NCBI RefSeq assembly: GCF_032452875.1
Contig: NC_083885.1
Span: forward strand, 31,723,925-31,787,924
Direction of reading: 5' to 3'
DNA length: 64,000 nucleotides
Origin: Bos javanicus
Taxonomy: Eukaryota > Chordata > Mammalia > Artiodactyla > Bovidae
A program made the position numbers and the translations under genes. Under the pieces are notes generated by a model. The model was not told where the DNA came from and searched no databases. It saw only the letters and a program-made list of their open reading frames with translations. This document shows positions 1-10,900 of this stretch, piece by piece. The stretch's first letter is position 1, and every line of letters starts with the position of its first letter.

Positions 1-57
1 TTCATTATTAATATTTTAAATTAAATACAATTTCATGAGGAAAAACTTTCCTGACAC

Positions 58-678
58 CTGAGATGAAACAGTGGAAACAGTGACAGATTTTATTTTGGGG
101 GCTCCAAAATCACTGCAGATGGTGACAACAGCCATGAAATTAAGACACTTGCTCCTTGGAAGAAAAGACAGCATTTTAAAAAGCAGAGGCGTTACTTTGC
201 CAACAAAGGTCCATCTAGTCAAAGCTATGGTTTTTCCAGTAGTCATGTATGGATGTGAGAGTTGAACTATAAAGAAAGCTGAGCACAGAACTGATGCTTT
301 TGAACTGTGGTGTTGGAGAAGACTCTTGAGAGTCCCTTGGACTGCAAGGAGAGCCAACCAGTCCACTCTGAAGGAAATCAGACCTGAATATCCATTGGAA
401 GGACTGATGCTGAAGCTGAAACTCCAATACTTTGGCCACTTGATGCGAAGAACTGACTCATTGGAAAAGACCCTGATGCTGGGAAAGATTGAAGACAGGA
501 GGATAAGGGGATGACAGAGGATGAGACGGTTGGATTGGCATCACTGACCCAATGGACATGAGGCTGAGTAAACTCCAGGAGTTGGTGATGGACAGGGGGG
601 CCTGGTGTGCTGCAGTCCATGGGGTTGCAAAAAGTCGGACATGACTGAGCGACTGAACTGAACTGAACTGAGATGAAA
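58..678 (+). mobile_element. BovB LINE, 5'-truncated 3' end with target-site duplication
   Basis: The 3' ~600 bp of a BovB (RTE clade) non-LTR retrotransposon. The translation carries the C-terminal BovB signature (LPTKVHLVKAM, FPVVMYGCES) and the 3' end is the typical GACTGAGCGACTGAACTGAAC tail region at about 640-670. Homology begins near 69. An 11-bp direct repeat (CTGAGATGAAA) lies at 58-68 and 668-678 and is read as the target-site duplication; its first bases overlap the element's own ACTG-repeat tail, so the certain part is GAGATGAAA. The frame is broken by stops (for example TGA in the codon after GCESC-like sequence near 262), so the copy is dead. Confidence 0.93.
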
Positions 679-689
679 TTAAGGTCCTA

Positions 690-1545
690 TATGCCCTTAT
701 TTTCATATTTTTTTCACCTTTCTTCATATTAATAACCATAGTTAGAAATCACTGTTTGGGGTAATAATTTGATTAAAATGTATTTACCCAATTAAACTCT
801 AAGATCTGTGAAGTCAAAAGGGGTTTTATCTGCATTTGTTCAACATTATAATCTCATTATATTTTCCTATAATGGATCCCCAATTAATGAAGGAGTACAT
901 ACACGGACACACACAAGTATGTGTTAATATGCACATATACACATTTGCATGTATGTATATATACGCAAAAAAACTTTCAGTAATGAATAATTTATTATTA
1001 ACACATTTATTAACTTATCCAATGGATATTTGATTATGTATTAAGCACCCAAAACATGCCTGATATTCCTCTATTTCAGAGGAATACAGTCATGAACTAA
1101 CGGGACAAGCTTCCACTTTTGTGGAGCTTATTTTTCTCATGAGAGTGAAGGTAAGAAAAACCACGTATAAAAATTAAAATGTGTAGATTGTTAATCTGAA
1201 GCATGCTATATCATGTAAGAGAATGGTTGACAAAGATAACTGGGCAGACTGCTTCTGAAGAGATGGTATTTGAGCATAGATCTGAATAAAGTGGCAGAGT
1301 CTGCCTCAGGGAGATTCCACACCTAATTACTTTCATATTCTTGGATATTGTTCTTTCTTGCCTTAACTTCGAAGTACACCAATTGGCACTATAGCCCTAA
1401 AAACACACAGGCAGGCAAATTCATCTAAAGGTAGGGATGGATTCACTGTTGTCTATCCAGCATGAGCTAAAGCCCCTTCATGGTTTACTTTTGCCCAAAG
1501 ATAAACCTTAATATAAAAGTGAAATTACCAAGAGTAAAATAAATT
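690..1545. other. Intergenic sequence with an L2-like relic
   Basis: No gene is recognised. About 1010-1310 reads like a decayed LINE-2 3' region: a growth-in-size phrase 'gtggagcttatttt' near 1122 and 'ggtatttgagcatagatctgaa' near 1265 follow the order seen in L2-related repeats. The remainder is AT-rich single-copy-looking sequence with a short (CA/TA) patch at 900-965. Confidence 0.4.
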
Positions 1546-3638
1546 CAATGAGGGAAGTTGGGAAAACTGCTAGACCATTCAGGTATGACCTAAATCAAAT
1601 CCCTTATGATTATACAGTGGAAGTGAGAAATAGATTTAAGGGTCTAGATCTGATAGATAGAGTGCCTGATGAACTATGGAATGAGGTTCATGACATTGTA
1701 CAGGAGACAGGGATCAAGACCATCCTCATGGAAAAGAAATGCTAAAAAGCAAAATGGCTGTCTGGGGAGGCCTTACAAATAGCTGTGAAAAGATGAGAAG
1801 CGAAAAGCAAAGGAGATAAGGAAAGATATAAACATCTGAATGCAGAGTTCCAAAGACTAGCAAGAAGAGATAAGAAAGCCTTCCTCAGTGATCAGTGCAA
1901 AGAAATAGAGGAAAACAACAGAATGGGAAAGACTAGAGATCTCTTCAAGAAAATCAGAGATACCAAGGGAACATTTCATGCAAAGATGAGATCGATAAAG
2001 GACAGAAATGGTATGGACCTAACAGAAGCAGAAGATATTAAGAAGAGGTGGCAAGAATACACAGAAGAACTGTACAAAAAAGATCTTCACGACCCAGATA
2101 ATCACGATGGTGTGATCACTGACCTAGAGCCAGACATCCTGGAATGTGAAGTCAAGTGGGCCTTAGAAAGCATCACTACGAACAAAGCTAGTAGAGGTGA
2201 TAGAATTCCAGTTGAGCTATTCCAAATCCTGAAAGATGATGCTGTGAAAGTGCTGCACTCAATATGCCAGCAAATTTGGAAAACTCAGCAGTGGCCACAG
2301 GACTGGAAAAGGTCAGTTTTCATTCCAATCCCAAAGAAAGGCAATGCCAAAGAATGCTCAAACTACCGCACAATTGCACTCATCTCACACGCTAGTAAAG
2401 TAATGCTCAAAATTCTCCAAGCCAGGCTTCAGCAATATGTGAACCGTGAACTTCCAGATGTTCAAGCTGGTTTTAGAAAAGGCAGAGGAACCAGAGATCA
2501 AATTGCCAACATCCACTGGATCATGGAAAAAGCAAGAGAGTTCCAGAAAAACATCTATTTCTGCTTTATTGACTATGCCAAAGCCTTTGACTGTGTGGAT
2601 CATAATAAACTGTGGAAAATTCTGAAAGAGATGGGTATACCAGACCACCTGACCTGCCTTTTGAGAAATTTGTATGCAGGTCAGGAAGCAACAGTTAGAA
2701 CTGGACATGGAACAACAGACTGGTTCCAAATAGGAAAAGGAGTACATCAAGGCTGTATATTGTCACCCTGCTTATTTAACTTTTATGCAGAGTACATCAT
2801 GAGAAACACTGGACTGGAAGAAACACAAGCTGGAATCAAGATTGCTGGGAGAAATATCAATAACCTCAGATATGCAGATGACACCACCCTTATGGCATAA
2901 AGTGAAAAGGAACTCAAAAGCCTCTTGATGAAAGTGAAAGTGGAGAGTGAAAAAGTTGGCATAAAGCTCAACATTCAGAAAATGAAGATCATGGCATCTG
3001 GTCCCATCACTTCATGGGAAATAGATGGGGAAACAGTGTCAGACTTTATTTTCTGGGCTCCAAAATCATGGCAGATGGTGATTGCAGCCATGAAATTAAA
3101 AGATGCTTACTCCTTGGAAGGAAAGTTATGACCGACCTAGATAGCATATTCAAAAGCAGAGACATTACTTTGCCAACAAAGGTTTGTCTAGTCAAGGCTA
3201 TGGATTTTCCTGTGGTCATGTATGGATGTGAGAGTTGGACTGTGAATAAGGCTGAGCACTGAAGAATTCATGCTTTTGAAGTGTGGTGTTGGAGAAGACT
3301 CTTGAGAGTCCCTTGGACTGCAAGGAGACCCAACCAGTCCATTCTGAAGGAGATCAGCCCTGGGATTTCTTTGGAAGAAATGATGCTAAAGCTGAAACTC
3401 ATTACTTTGGCCACCTAATGTGAAGAGTTGACTCATTGGAAAAGACTGATGCTGGGAGGGATTGGAGGCAGGAGTAGAAGGGGACGACAGAGGATGAGAT
3501 GGCTGGATGGCATCACTGACTCAATGGACGTGAATCTGAGTGAACTCCAGGAATTGATGATGGACAGGGAGGCCTGGTGTGCTGCCATTCATGGGATTGC
3601 AAAGAGTCAGACACAACTGAGCGACTGATCTGATCTGA
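1545..3638 (+). mobile_element. BovB LINE, ~2.1 kb, linker + RT + C-terminus
   Basis: A 5'-truncated BovB that begins in the linker between endonuclease and reverse transcriptase and runs to the 3' tail (CTGATCTGATCTGA at about 3625-3638). The coding frame is the same from 1548 to about 3050, interrupted by in-frame stops at 1743-1745 (TAA), 1794-1796 (TGA) and 2898-2900 (TAA, a GAA-to-TAA change right after the RT active-site block). A one-base loss in a T-run near 3050 then shifts the frame. The RT catalytic YADD is at 2871-2882. No convincing target duplication was found. Confidence 0.95.
1923..2900 (+). pseudogene. BovB reverse transcriptase, 325-codon open fragment
   Basis: The longest uninterrupted retroelement frame in the window. 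In a live element this region copies the LINE RNA into DNA at a nicked target. Order of motifs: N-terminal RT linker (MGKTRDLFKKIRD), finger/palm block with FIPIPKKGN and NYRTIALIS, RT motif A (YFCFIDYAKAFDCVDHNKLW, catalytic D in FIDYAKAFD), motif B region with KGVHQGCILSPCLFNFYAEY (HQG where RQG is usual in the family as I recall it), and the YADD box just before the stop. The ATG at 1923 is internal, not the native start; upstream in-frame stops and 5' truncation mean no functional protein is expected. Confidence 0.9.
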
Positions 3639-3639
3639 G

Positions 3640-4864
3640 GGGTTGCAAAAAATGATTTGTTTTCATGACATCATATTTTCCGCTTAAGAACAAAACAAAT
3701 ATGTGACTAGACTAACTATGTGTCTGTAATAGTCTCTTAGAGCTTTGGTTATTTAAATCGATTACTGAAAAGTTGACTACTGCATAGCATTCATTAAAGC
3801 TGAACTATAAATTATCCAGAGGAAAAGCATCCTTTTAGATAACAAAATGAATTTCCAACCATAGATTAGAGATTTCCCTCCAGCCTGAATGGTTAAAACC
3901 ACTCTCCACAATACAGTGCATTTAAGGCAAAGTACTTTATAAAACAAGTATTTGAAAGTATACACTTGGAACTAATCACCAGTTGTCAGTTCTTATAAAT
4001 TGACTATGACAAAATATTGACTTGCAATTTCCAATAAGGTAGTCACTAACCACAAGTGACCATAAAGTACTTGACATGTGGCTTACGATATGCCTGAGGA
4101 ACTGCATTTTTCACTTAATATTAATTTAAATTAATTTAAGTTTATGAAAAGTGAAGAAGAGCAACTTCTTATTCCATTGAAACAGTCATTGGAACACTGA
4201 ATATAACTTTGTCAGGATTGCATTTTATCTGATGCAACATGTAAGATATTGCTGCATTTGGGTGTGCATGTTAAATGTGAATGTCATTTTGAGTATTACA
4301 CAAAACACATCACTGATCTACTTGGAGTCAACAGATTCAGTTCAAATGACTTTTTCCATGTATCAGTCTAATGTACTGCAATATGTTTACTTGAATGTTT
4401 TATGCAGAGAGTAGTACTTAAAATGATACCACTGCAATTGTAACTGGTAATTAAATTGCAGTATTATAATTTTCACTGGTATAAAAGAAATAAGCATGGA
4501 CACATTTTTACTTAAAACCAAAGTATTCTAATGATGCAGAATTGAGTGCAGAAGCAGCAAAGGATCTGTAATACATCAAAGAGAGGAAAAAAAAGAAAGA
4601 ATACTAGATTCAGGCATATCAAATATTTCACATTGACTAACAAATGCAATTTACTGTGGCAGAGCAAAAAGAAATCTTCATTTTTCCATGTAAAATATAT
4701 TCTTTTAAATAATAAAGTAAATAATATTATAAGATTTGTTTCACCAATTATTTTTTTAAAAGGAAGAGGAATTGACAATGAGTTCAGATTTCCTGTACTG
4801 TATTAAGGAGTCTGGAAATTGCCTCTCTGTTCTAACAATGAGTAAATAAAAAATCAACAACTCT
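3640..4864. other. Intergenic, AT-rich; faint ancient repeat
   Basis: No gene recognised. The stretch about 4035-4145 (GACATGTGGCTTACG... GAGGAACTGCATTTTT... AATTAATTTAAG pieces) resembles an old interspersed mammalian repeat I cannot assign to a family. ORFs at 4232-4414 and 4512-4806 have AT-rich composition, no motif and no coding character, and are treated as chance. Confidence 0.35.
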
Positions 4865-5316
4865 TCTTGAACGCATCAGAGAGGTGAGGTCGCAGGGCAA
4901 ACCACTCCTCCAACACTCTAAAGACAGGTGGAAACAGGGAGTGATACCTTACAGAAGAAGTTTAGGAGTAGAAACCTCCATAGCAATCAGTGCCAGGGTA
5001 GGAAAACATAAACTGTAATTGATGAACTGCTGGAAACTCAGTATAGACTGTCTGGGAGTTAAATATTTCAGGTTGATTTAGTCATAGGGGACACTACATT
5101 TTTTTTGTGAGCTTTATTTGGTTTTATCAGCCAGGTTCTTATAGTAAGAATTAGAGGGGAAAATAATCTCCTCTGGCTTCCAACAGGGGAAGGGTTAGAA
5201 GGAATCATTTTGAAATACACCAGAGCACTCTGGTCTTTACAAGCACTGCCCTCAGGAGAAACTAGTTAACCAGAGTCTAACTTGCTGTATTTTTCTTTTT
5301 TTTTAAATCAGAGCCT

Positions 5317-5631
5317 AGGGCTTCCCTTGTGACTCAGTGGTAAAGAATCTACCTGTCAGTGAAGGAGACAGGGGTTCAATCCCTGGTCTGAGATGATCCT
5401 ACATAACTGTGGAGCAACTAAGCCCATGCAGCACAACCACTGAGCCTGTGCTCTCTGAGCTGCAACTGTTGAGGCCATATACTACAACTACTGAAGCACA
5501 CATGTGAGAAGCCAGTACAATAAGAAGCTGTGCACTGCAGCTAGAGAGTAGTCCTTGCTCACCAAAACTAGAGAAAAGCCAAAGTAATGAAGATCCAGCA
5601 CAGCCAAAAATCAATGAATTAAAAAAAAAAA
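5317..5631 (+). mobile_element. CHR-type tRNA-Glu SINE
   Basis: tRNA-derived head GGGCTTCCCTTGTGACTCAG at 5317, B-box-like GGTTCAATCCC near 5373, then the repeated 'caactaagc / caactactgaag' body typical of cetruminant CHR SINEs, ending CAGCCAAAAATCAATGAATT and an A-run at about 5619-5631. Inserted in the L1 5' UTR. Confidence 0.85.
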
Positions 5632-5656
5632 ATCCTAACTGCAACTGCTTGTGTGT

Positions 5657-5860
5657 GTGTTAGTCACTCAGTTGTGTCCGACTCTTTGTGACCCCATGAA
5701 CTATAGCCTGCCAGCCTTCTCTGTCCATGAAAATCTCCAGCGAAGGCTACTGGAGTGGGTTGCCATTTCCTTCTCCAGTGGATCTTCCCAACCCAGGGAT
5801 CAATCTCTGATCTCCTGCATGTGGGCAGATTATTTACCCTCTGAGCCACCAGGGAAGCCC
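5657..5860 (-). mobile_element. Bov-tA SINE in L1 5' UTR
   Basis: Reverse complement of the ruminant Bov-tA: read on the minus strand it starts GGGCTTCCCTGGTGGCTCAG near 5860 (tRNA-Glu-like head) and ends at the GACTGAGTGACTAACAC-type tail near 5657, abutting a short GT run. Lies 25 bp from the CHR SINE. Confidence 0.93.
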
Positions 5861-6507
5861 AGTGCTAAATGTTTGGGGGAAGGGATATACCCAAGCCCAG
5901 TCAGCTCTGAACTTTTACAAAGGAGAAGAGAAATATTCAGCTCTAGCCCAATTTAACCATTCTGGTCCACCAAATGGGGGTGGGAGGGGGACTCATAAAT
6001 ACTTCAAGTTCACAGTCCAGAGATGGAGGCTTACAAAAATACAGAGACCTAATCATACAACCATAGAATGCTTCCTCCCTCCCCCAACAACTTGCCACTA
6101 TACTACTAAAGGCATATTTATGGCAGCTCCTTTTGTCCATTACATCATATCCAGCTATCAAGGAAAAAAAAAAAATTACAAGGCATACTCAAAGGCAAAA
6201 AAAACACAATTTGAGGAGACAGAGCAAGCACTAGAATCATAAGTGACAGAAATGTTGGAATTCTTAGACTGGGAATTTGAAACAAATATGATTAAATGGT
6301 AAGGGTTCTAAGAAATAAAGCAGACTGAATGCAAGCACAGATGGACAAATGTAAGCAGAAAATTGGAAAACCTAAGAAAGAACTAAAAGAAATAATAGAT
6401 ATTAAAATAATAATAATAAGAGATTTAAAAATGAAGGGTTTTGAAGGCAAATGGTGGACTAGATATGGAAGAGGGACGAATCTCTGAGCTTGAGAAAGCC
6501 TCAACAG

Positions 6508-6738
6508 AAATACCCAATGGGACTTCTCTGGTGGTCCAGTGGCTAAGACTCTGTTCTCTCAGTGCAGGGGGTTCAGGTTCAATCCCTAGACAGGGAACTA
6601 GATAACACATGCTGCAACTAAGAGTTTGCATGCCACAACTGAAGATCCCTCATACAGCAAAAAAGACCCAGTGCGTCAAACAAACAAATAAAAATAAATA
6701 AATATTGTAAAAGAAATAATTAAAAAATAAATATCCAA
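6508..6738 (+). mobile_element. CHR-type SINE in L1 ORF1 with target duplication
   Basis: Begins GGGACTTCTCTGGTGGTCCA at 6519 with a tRNA-like GGTTCAATCCCTAG near 6576 and ends in an A/T-rich (AAATA) tail to about 6728. A 10-bp repeat AAATACCCAA (6508-6517) / AAATATCCAA (6729-6738) flanks it, and the L1 ORF1 text resumes right after it, which fixes both ends. Confidence 0.85.
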
Positions 6739-7520
6739 AACTGAGAAGCATAGAGAACAAAAGACTGAAAAAAACCAAATGACAAAATATCCAGGAGCAT
6801 GACACAGCTATAAAAGGTGTAATACACATACAAGGCAGGTATCAGGAAAATTAACAACAACAACAACAAAAAAATAGAAAGGGATGGTAGAAATATTAAA
6901 AATAAAAATGACAGAATTTCCTCCGAGCTAATGTCATGCACTAAATCAAAGATCCAGGAATCTCAGAGAACACTAAGTAGGATAAATGTGAAAACAAACA
7001 AATCCTAAACATGGTGATACTATTTTCAAAATACAGAAAATCAAAAATGAGGAAAAAAATGTCTAGAAAAAAATCTGAGGGCAAAGCACCTTATCTATAG
7101 AGGAACAAAGATAATAATTACATTCAACTTCTCACAAACTATGTAAGCAAGAAGTGGGATGCAAAGAAATATTTAAAGTGTTAAGAGAAAGAAAGAAAAA
7201 TTAAAATGCTCTCAGCATTCTTTACTCTGAAAGAATATCCTTCATAAAGGACGAAATAATTGCTAAAACAAAATAGAGGAGATGTGTTACTAGTAGGTCT
7301 GCATTGCAAGAAATATTAAGTAAGTCCTTAAGGGAGAAGTAACGATACAGATCAGAAACTTGGATCTACCATAAAGAAAGGGAGAACACAAAATTAGGAA
7401 TAAATGAAGATAAAATAAAACCTTTCATTTTTCTTATCCTAAATTGATCTAACAGAAACAAGTTTGTTCAAAATGATAATAGCAAAAATTTATTTGATGA
7501 TGTATATTTACCTTATACAT

Positions 7521-7544
7521 CTGTGTGTGTGTGTGTGTGTGTGT
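7521..7544. repeat. (GT)n microsatellite in L1 spacer
   Basis: Twelve GT units, within the L1 between ORF1 and the retroviral insertion. Confidence 0.95.
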
Positions 7545-7592
7545 TATTCATACTACTCATGAAGCAGCATAGTGTTATTCAAGAATAGACTT

Positions 7593-7766
7593 TGGGGGCA
7601 CTCTCTGTCCCGCTTCTGATGTCTATGTCAGAAGCTTTCTCTGTCTTTTTTCACTTTAATAAAACTCTGCTATACAAAAGCTCTTGAGTGATCAAGACTG
7701 GTCCCTGGTCCTGAAGTTAAATCTTTGGAGATCACAAATCCGACACCGTTCACCATAAGCTATCAT
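7593..7766 (+). repeat. 5' R-U5 of the ERV (U3 absent)
   Basis: Homologous to the 3' copy from GCACTCTC (7598) through the shared CTGATGTCTA(T/C)GTCAGAAG block, a polyadenylation signal AATAAA at 7658-7663 and CTATACAAAA ending near 7679. U5 then continues to about 7766 (TGGTCCCTGGTCCTGAAG; ACACCGTTCACC). R is about 83 bp. Nothing matching the U3 at 11939-13348 lies upstream; L1 sequence directly abuts. Confidence 0.85.
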
Positions 7767-7768
7767 CC

Positions 7769-7786
7769 TGGGGACTTGTCTGGGAT
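7769..7786 (+). other. Primer binding site, tRNA-Pro type
   Basis: TGGGGACTTGTCTGGGAT matches the classic gammaretroviral tRNA-Pro primer site at 15 of 18 positions; the three differences are all transitions, as expected from decay. Three bases separate it from the end of U5. This placement supports the ERV class assignment. Confidence 0.8.
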
Positions 7787-9151
7787 CTCCAGGACAAGGA
7801 AGGGACACTCAGAGCTCTAGCCTGTCTGCTTTCTCAGTATATATGTTTTCTGATTCACTTTACTAACTCTTTGGTGCACTTGTGTGAATGAATGACACAT
7901 TCATCACCTGCGTGAAGCAAGTGATGAGCCCTGCTCTGCGGTTTTATGGTGCCTCATAATGACTGAAGGCAGTCCCAAAAAAAGGGAGCCTTGTCGGGGG
8001 TTTATACTGACCTGCCAATACCAAGAGACAACCAAGGTCCCTGTGAGGGGAGCGACCAGAAATGGGCGAAGCGTGTGGGCTGAACTTTCCTTTCTCTGTC
8101 ACCTTTTCCTGATCTCTTTGACCATTTTGTAATTGCATGGGGAATTAGAACTACTAACATAATCTGTTGGATCATAGACTTTTAAGGGACTTGTGATCCA
8201 TGCTGATACTAGTACTTTTATTTAGACCCCATGTATGGATGTGCCCAGCCTTGCTAGTAGCTGAAAGTTATAAGAGCACATTTGGGAGTGAGGTGGAGCT
8301 CTAGCTCTAGGAACTTCTCTTAGGCTAGAGGTCACTCTCTTGGCTGCCTGCTTCAGGGGCCAACAACCTGAAAGTGACTCTGTGTCACGGCTGTGCCTCC
8401 GATCTATGTGGATAGAAGCACTGCTAGTGAGCAAGAGGTTTCTGATGACATAGATCAGAATTTGGAGGATCTGTTCAGATTGGACGTGCAGGGGGCCTCT
8501 ACCTTTGGTAGTGCTAGCTGTTAGCAGATGAGAGAAAGCTCTCCAGTGGCTTCTGTCTCAACTCCCTAGATATTCCTTTTGTGGAATCTGTCGACATGAA
8601 CTGGAAGGATTGGCCCTAGTAGCTCGAGGACAAAAATCACCTTTTCCTCTCTGGCCAATCCTTCACAACCCCTTTTGCTATCACATATACTGTTGTGATG
8701 ACACTCAGAAGAGACAGCTTATTTCTTTTTGTTCATCCCTTTATAACTTAATGCTTCTATTGTGGTCAGGACTATACTCAGGAATGTGCACAGGCACATG
8801 TAAGACAGATGCTTCCCCTAGTAGTCCTAGCTTGGGAAACATTCTGGAAAGCTACTCTGTTACACTCTGGGTAGCATCAGAGAAAAGGGCAGATCAATGG
8901 TTTTGGTGGTAAGGAACTCAAAATCAATTTGAGATGCCATCAGGTCTACCCCTGGTGCATCTCCACCCCACCTCGGTGGTAGAACCGGGAGGGACAAGTA
9001 AGGTGCCTACATAGGTAAGAGACAGACTAAGTCTGACCAGGGAAGGAAAGCTTCGGTGGAGAGTCTGTCTACACCCCCATCTAGAGCGGGGAGGGACCCT
9101 CTGGTGGAAAGAAGCCATGGCTGTGGATGCTGCTTTTTTTCTCTCTTACAG
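7787..9151 (+). other. ERV leader, ~1.36 kb, no clear gene
   Basis: Long untranslated leader between primer site and gag. I see no conserved domain; ORFs at 7944-8138(-), 8222-8434(-) and 8610-8912(+) lack recognisable motifs. It ends with a pyrimidine run and CAG just before the gag ATG (about 9133-9151), which looks like a splice acceptor but could be chance. Confidence 0.5.
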
Positions 9152-10520
9152 ATGGGAGCTAGCAGTTCCAGAACCCCTCCTTTACAATGTATTTAAAAAA
9201 CTGGGACAAGTTTGACCCCCAGAGTTTAAAAAAGACATGCCTGATCTTCTGTGATACTGAATGGCCATGCTATCCTTTGGAAGATAGGGAACGCTGGCCA
9301 GTTGAAGGGTCTCTTAATTACAACACTGTTTTACAACTAGACTGGTTCTGTAGAAAATAAGGGAAATTGGTAGAAGTGACATATAGGTTGCTCTTCAACT
9401 CTCTTCGAGACATGCCAGACTTACGTCCTAAGGGTGCAGATTTCGGTGTGAAACCTTCAGCTCCCTCCTGTCCTCTTACTTTGGCCCTGTATCTGGGGCT
9501 CCTAACTGAACAGGATGAGAATCATTGTACCCTCCCAGGAGGGGCTGCTTCAGTCTCCGTAGAAATTCAAACAATTCCAGTTGCGGTTGAAACTATCAAG
9601 AGGATCCAGAAAAGTACACAGAAGCTTTTACGGGACTAAGTTAACTTTATGAGCTTACTTGGAGAGATGTAATGTATGTCTTGGGACAGATTCTGACTCC
9701 TGACTTGAGAGCTCGAGTTTTGGGATAAGCTACTACTTTTGGAGATAAATGGCTTGAATGTGAGACAAGGGTAAAGATGGAACATGAAATAGCCCTTCTC
9801 CTTACTGGGAGCCAAGCAGTTCCCATGACAGAGCCAGATTGGAACTATAACATGGCTAAAAGAGGGTGGGATCAGAACCAGTTTGCCAGACATATTCTTG
9901 AAGGACTCAAGCGAGCACACACTAAGACTTAAAACTATGCTAAGTTGAATGACATAGAACAGGGAGAGAAGGAAACTCCTGGTAAATTCCTAGATAGACT
10001 ACAGGAGGCTCTGTGCAAGTTTACTAACATTGATACTGAAAGTTCGAGGGAGGAATAATCTTAAAAGATAGATATTTCACTCAGTCAGCTCCAGCTACCC
10101 ACTGTAAGCTATCCAAACACCAAACACAGGCATTTGGACCAAATCAGTCTTTAGAAAAACTGCTACAGCTGGCTCAGACAGTATATTACAGTAGAAAATA
10201 TGAGGAGAAGAATAGGAAGAAAAAAGACCCAAGCAAAACACTGAAGCCCCAACAATGGCTGTTAGACCTGCTCTGAAACAGCCTGAGGAAAAATGCCCAG
10301 AGGGACCCAGGTGAAAAGGGATGAGCTTGTTATTACTGTGGAAAGGAGGGACATCTCAAGCAGGACTGCTCTCAGGCATCTAAGCTGCCCCAGGTTCCAC
10401 ATGCTGTCTGCAAAGGACCATACTGGAGAAGAGAGTGCCCTCCAAGGTGTAGGCCCCAGGGATTGGACAATCAGGACTGAAGGTGCTTGGGGGTACCCAC
10501 ACAAGCCCCCATCCTAATAA
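9152..10520 (+). pseudogene. gag: Degenerate gag of class I ERV
   Basis: Structural polyprotein remnant. The ATG at 9152 is followed by Gly (MGASSS), the usual myristoylation context, but a TAA arrives at 9194. An open 90-codon piece at 9367-9639 lies in the matrix/proline-rich area. Capsid-like sequence runs from about 9660; a major-homology-region-like block (QGEKETPGKFLDRLQEA) is at about 9958-10010. A nucleocapsid zinc knuckle of the form C-X2-C-X4-H-X4-C is complete at 10328-10369, and a second knuckle-like segment (CKGPYWRREC) follows near 10412-10441. Several stops and frameshifts; no product expected. Confidence 0.82.
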
Positions 10521-10900
10521 CACCTGAGGAAACCTGGGTATTAATAACTGTGAAGGGCTGATCAGTCAATTTTCTTTGGACACTGGAGCAACTTTCTCTG
10601 TGCTCACTGAAGCCCCTGGTCTGCTTTCCTTCCAATCCACGACCATAATGGGGCTGTCTGGACAAACCAAATGCTATTATTTCAGTCATCCTTTAAGCTG
10701 CAATTGGGACTCTGTGCTTATTTTCTCGAGTTTCTAATAGTGCCAGAGTATCCCTCATCCCTTCGGGGGAGGGATATACTGAGCAAGGTCCAGGCCTCTG
10801 TTTTCATGAATATGGAACCTGCCCTTTTTAACTGAACAAAATTTAAATCTTAGAGTGTGGGCTGATGAAAAAACTGTGGGTCGAGCACAAAAATACTGTT
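10521..10900 (+). pseudogene. pro: ERV protease remnant
   Basis: Aspartic protease fragment. The active-site block reads LDTGATFSVLTEAPG, with DTGA encoded at 10579-10590. A later GRDILSKVQAS-like piece near 10772-10800 marks the protease end/RT start boundary as in gammaretroviruses. Stops separate the pieces. Confidence 0.75.

Noticed and set aside
836..1033. 65-codon plus-strand ORF
   Set aside because: Lies in a CA/TA-rich intergenic patch, no motif, no coding composition.
2385..2750. 121-codon minus-strand ORF
   Set aside because: Antisense shadow of the BovB RT; the same shadow recurs at 17867-18097 and 59271-59594.
3625..3660. Possible target duplication for the 1.5-3.6 kb BovB (TGAGGG shared with 1550)
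   Set aside because: Only 6 bp and overlapping the tail; could be chance.
4512..4806. Overlapping ORFs of 86-88 codons on both strands
   Set aside because: AT-rich low-complexity translation (Lys/Asn/Phe/Leu runs); no recognisable domain and mirror ORFs on both strands.
8610..8912. 100-codon ORF in the ERV leader, considered as an accessory or pre-gag gene
   Set aside because: No motif or signal recognised and the rest of the element is decayed; too little support.
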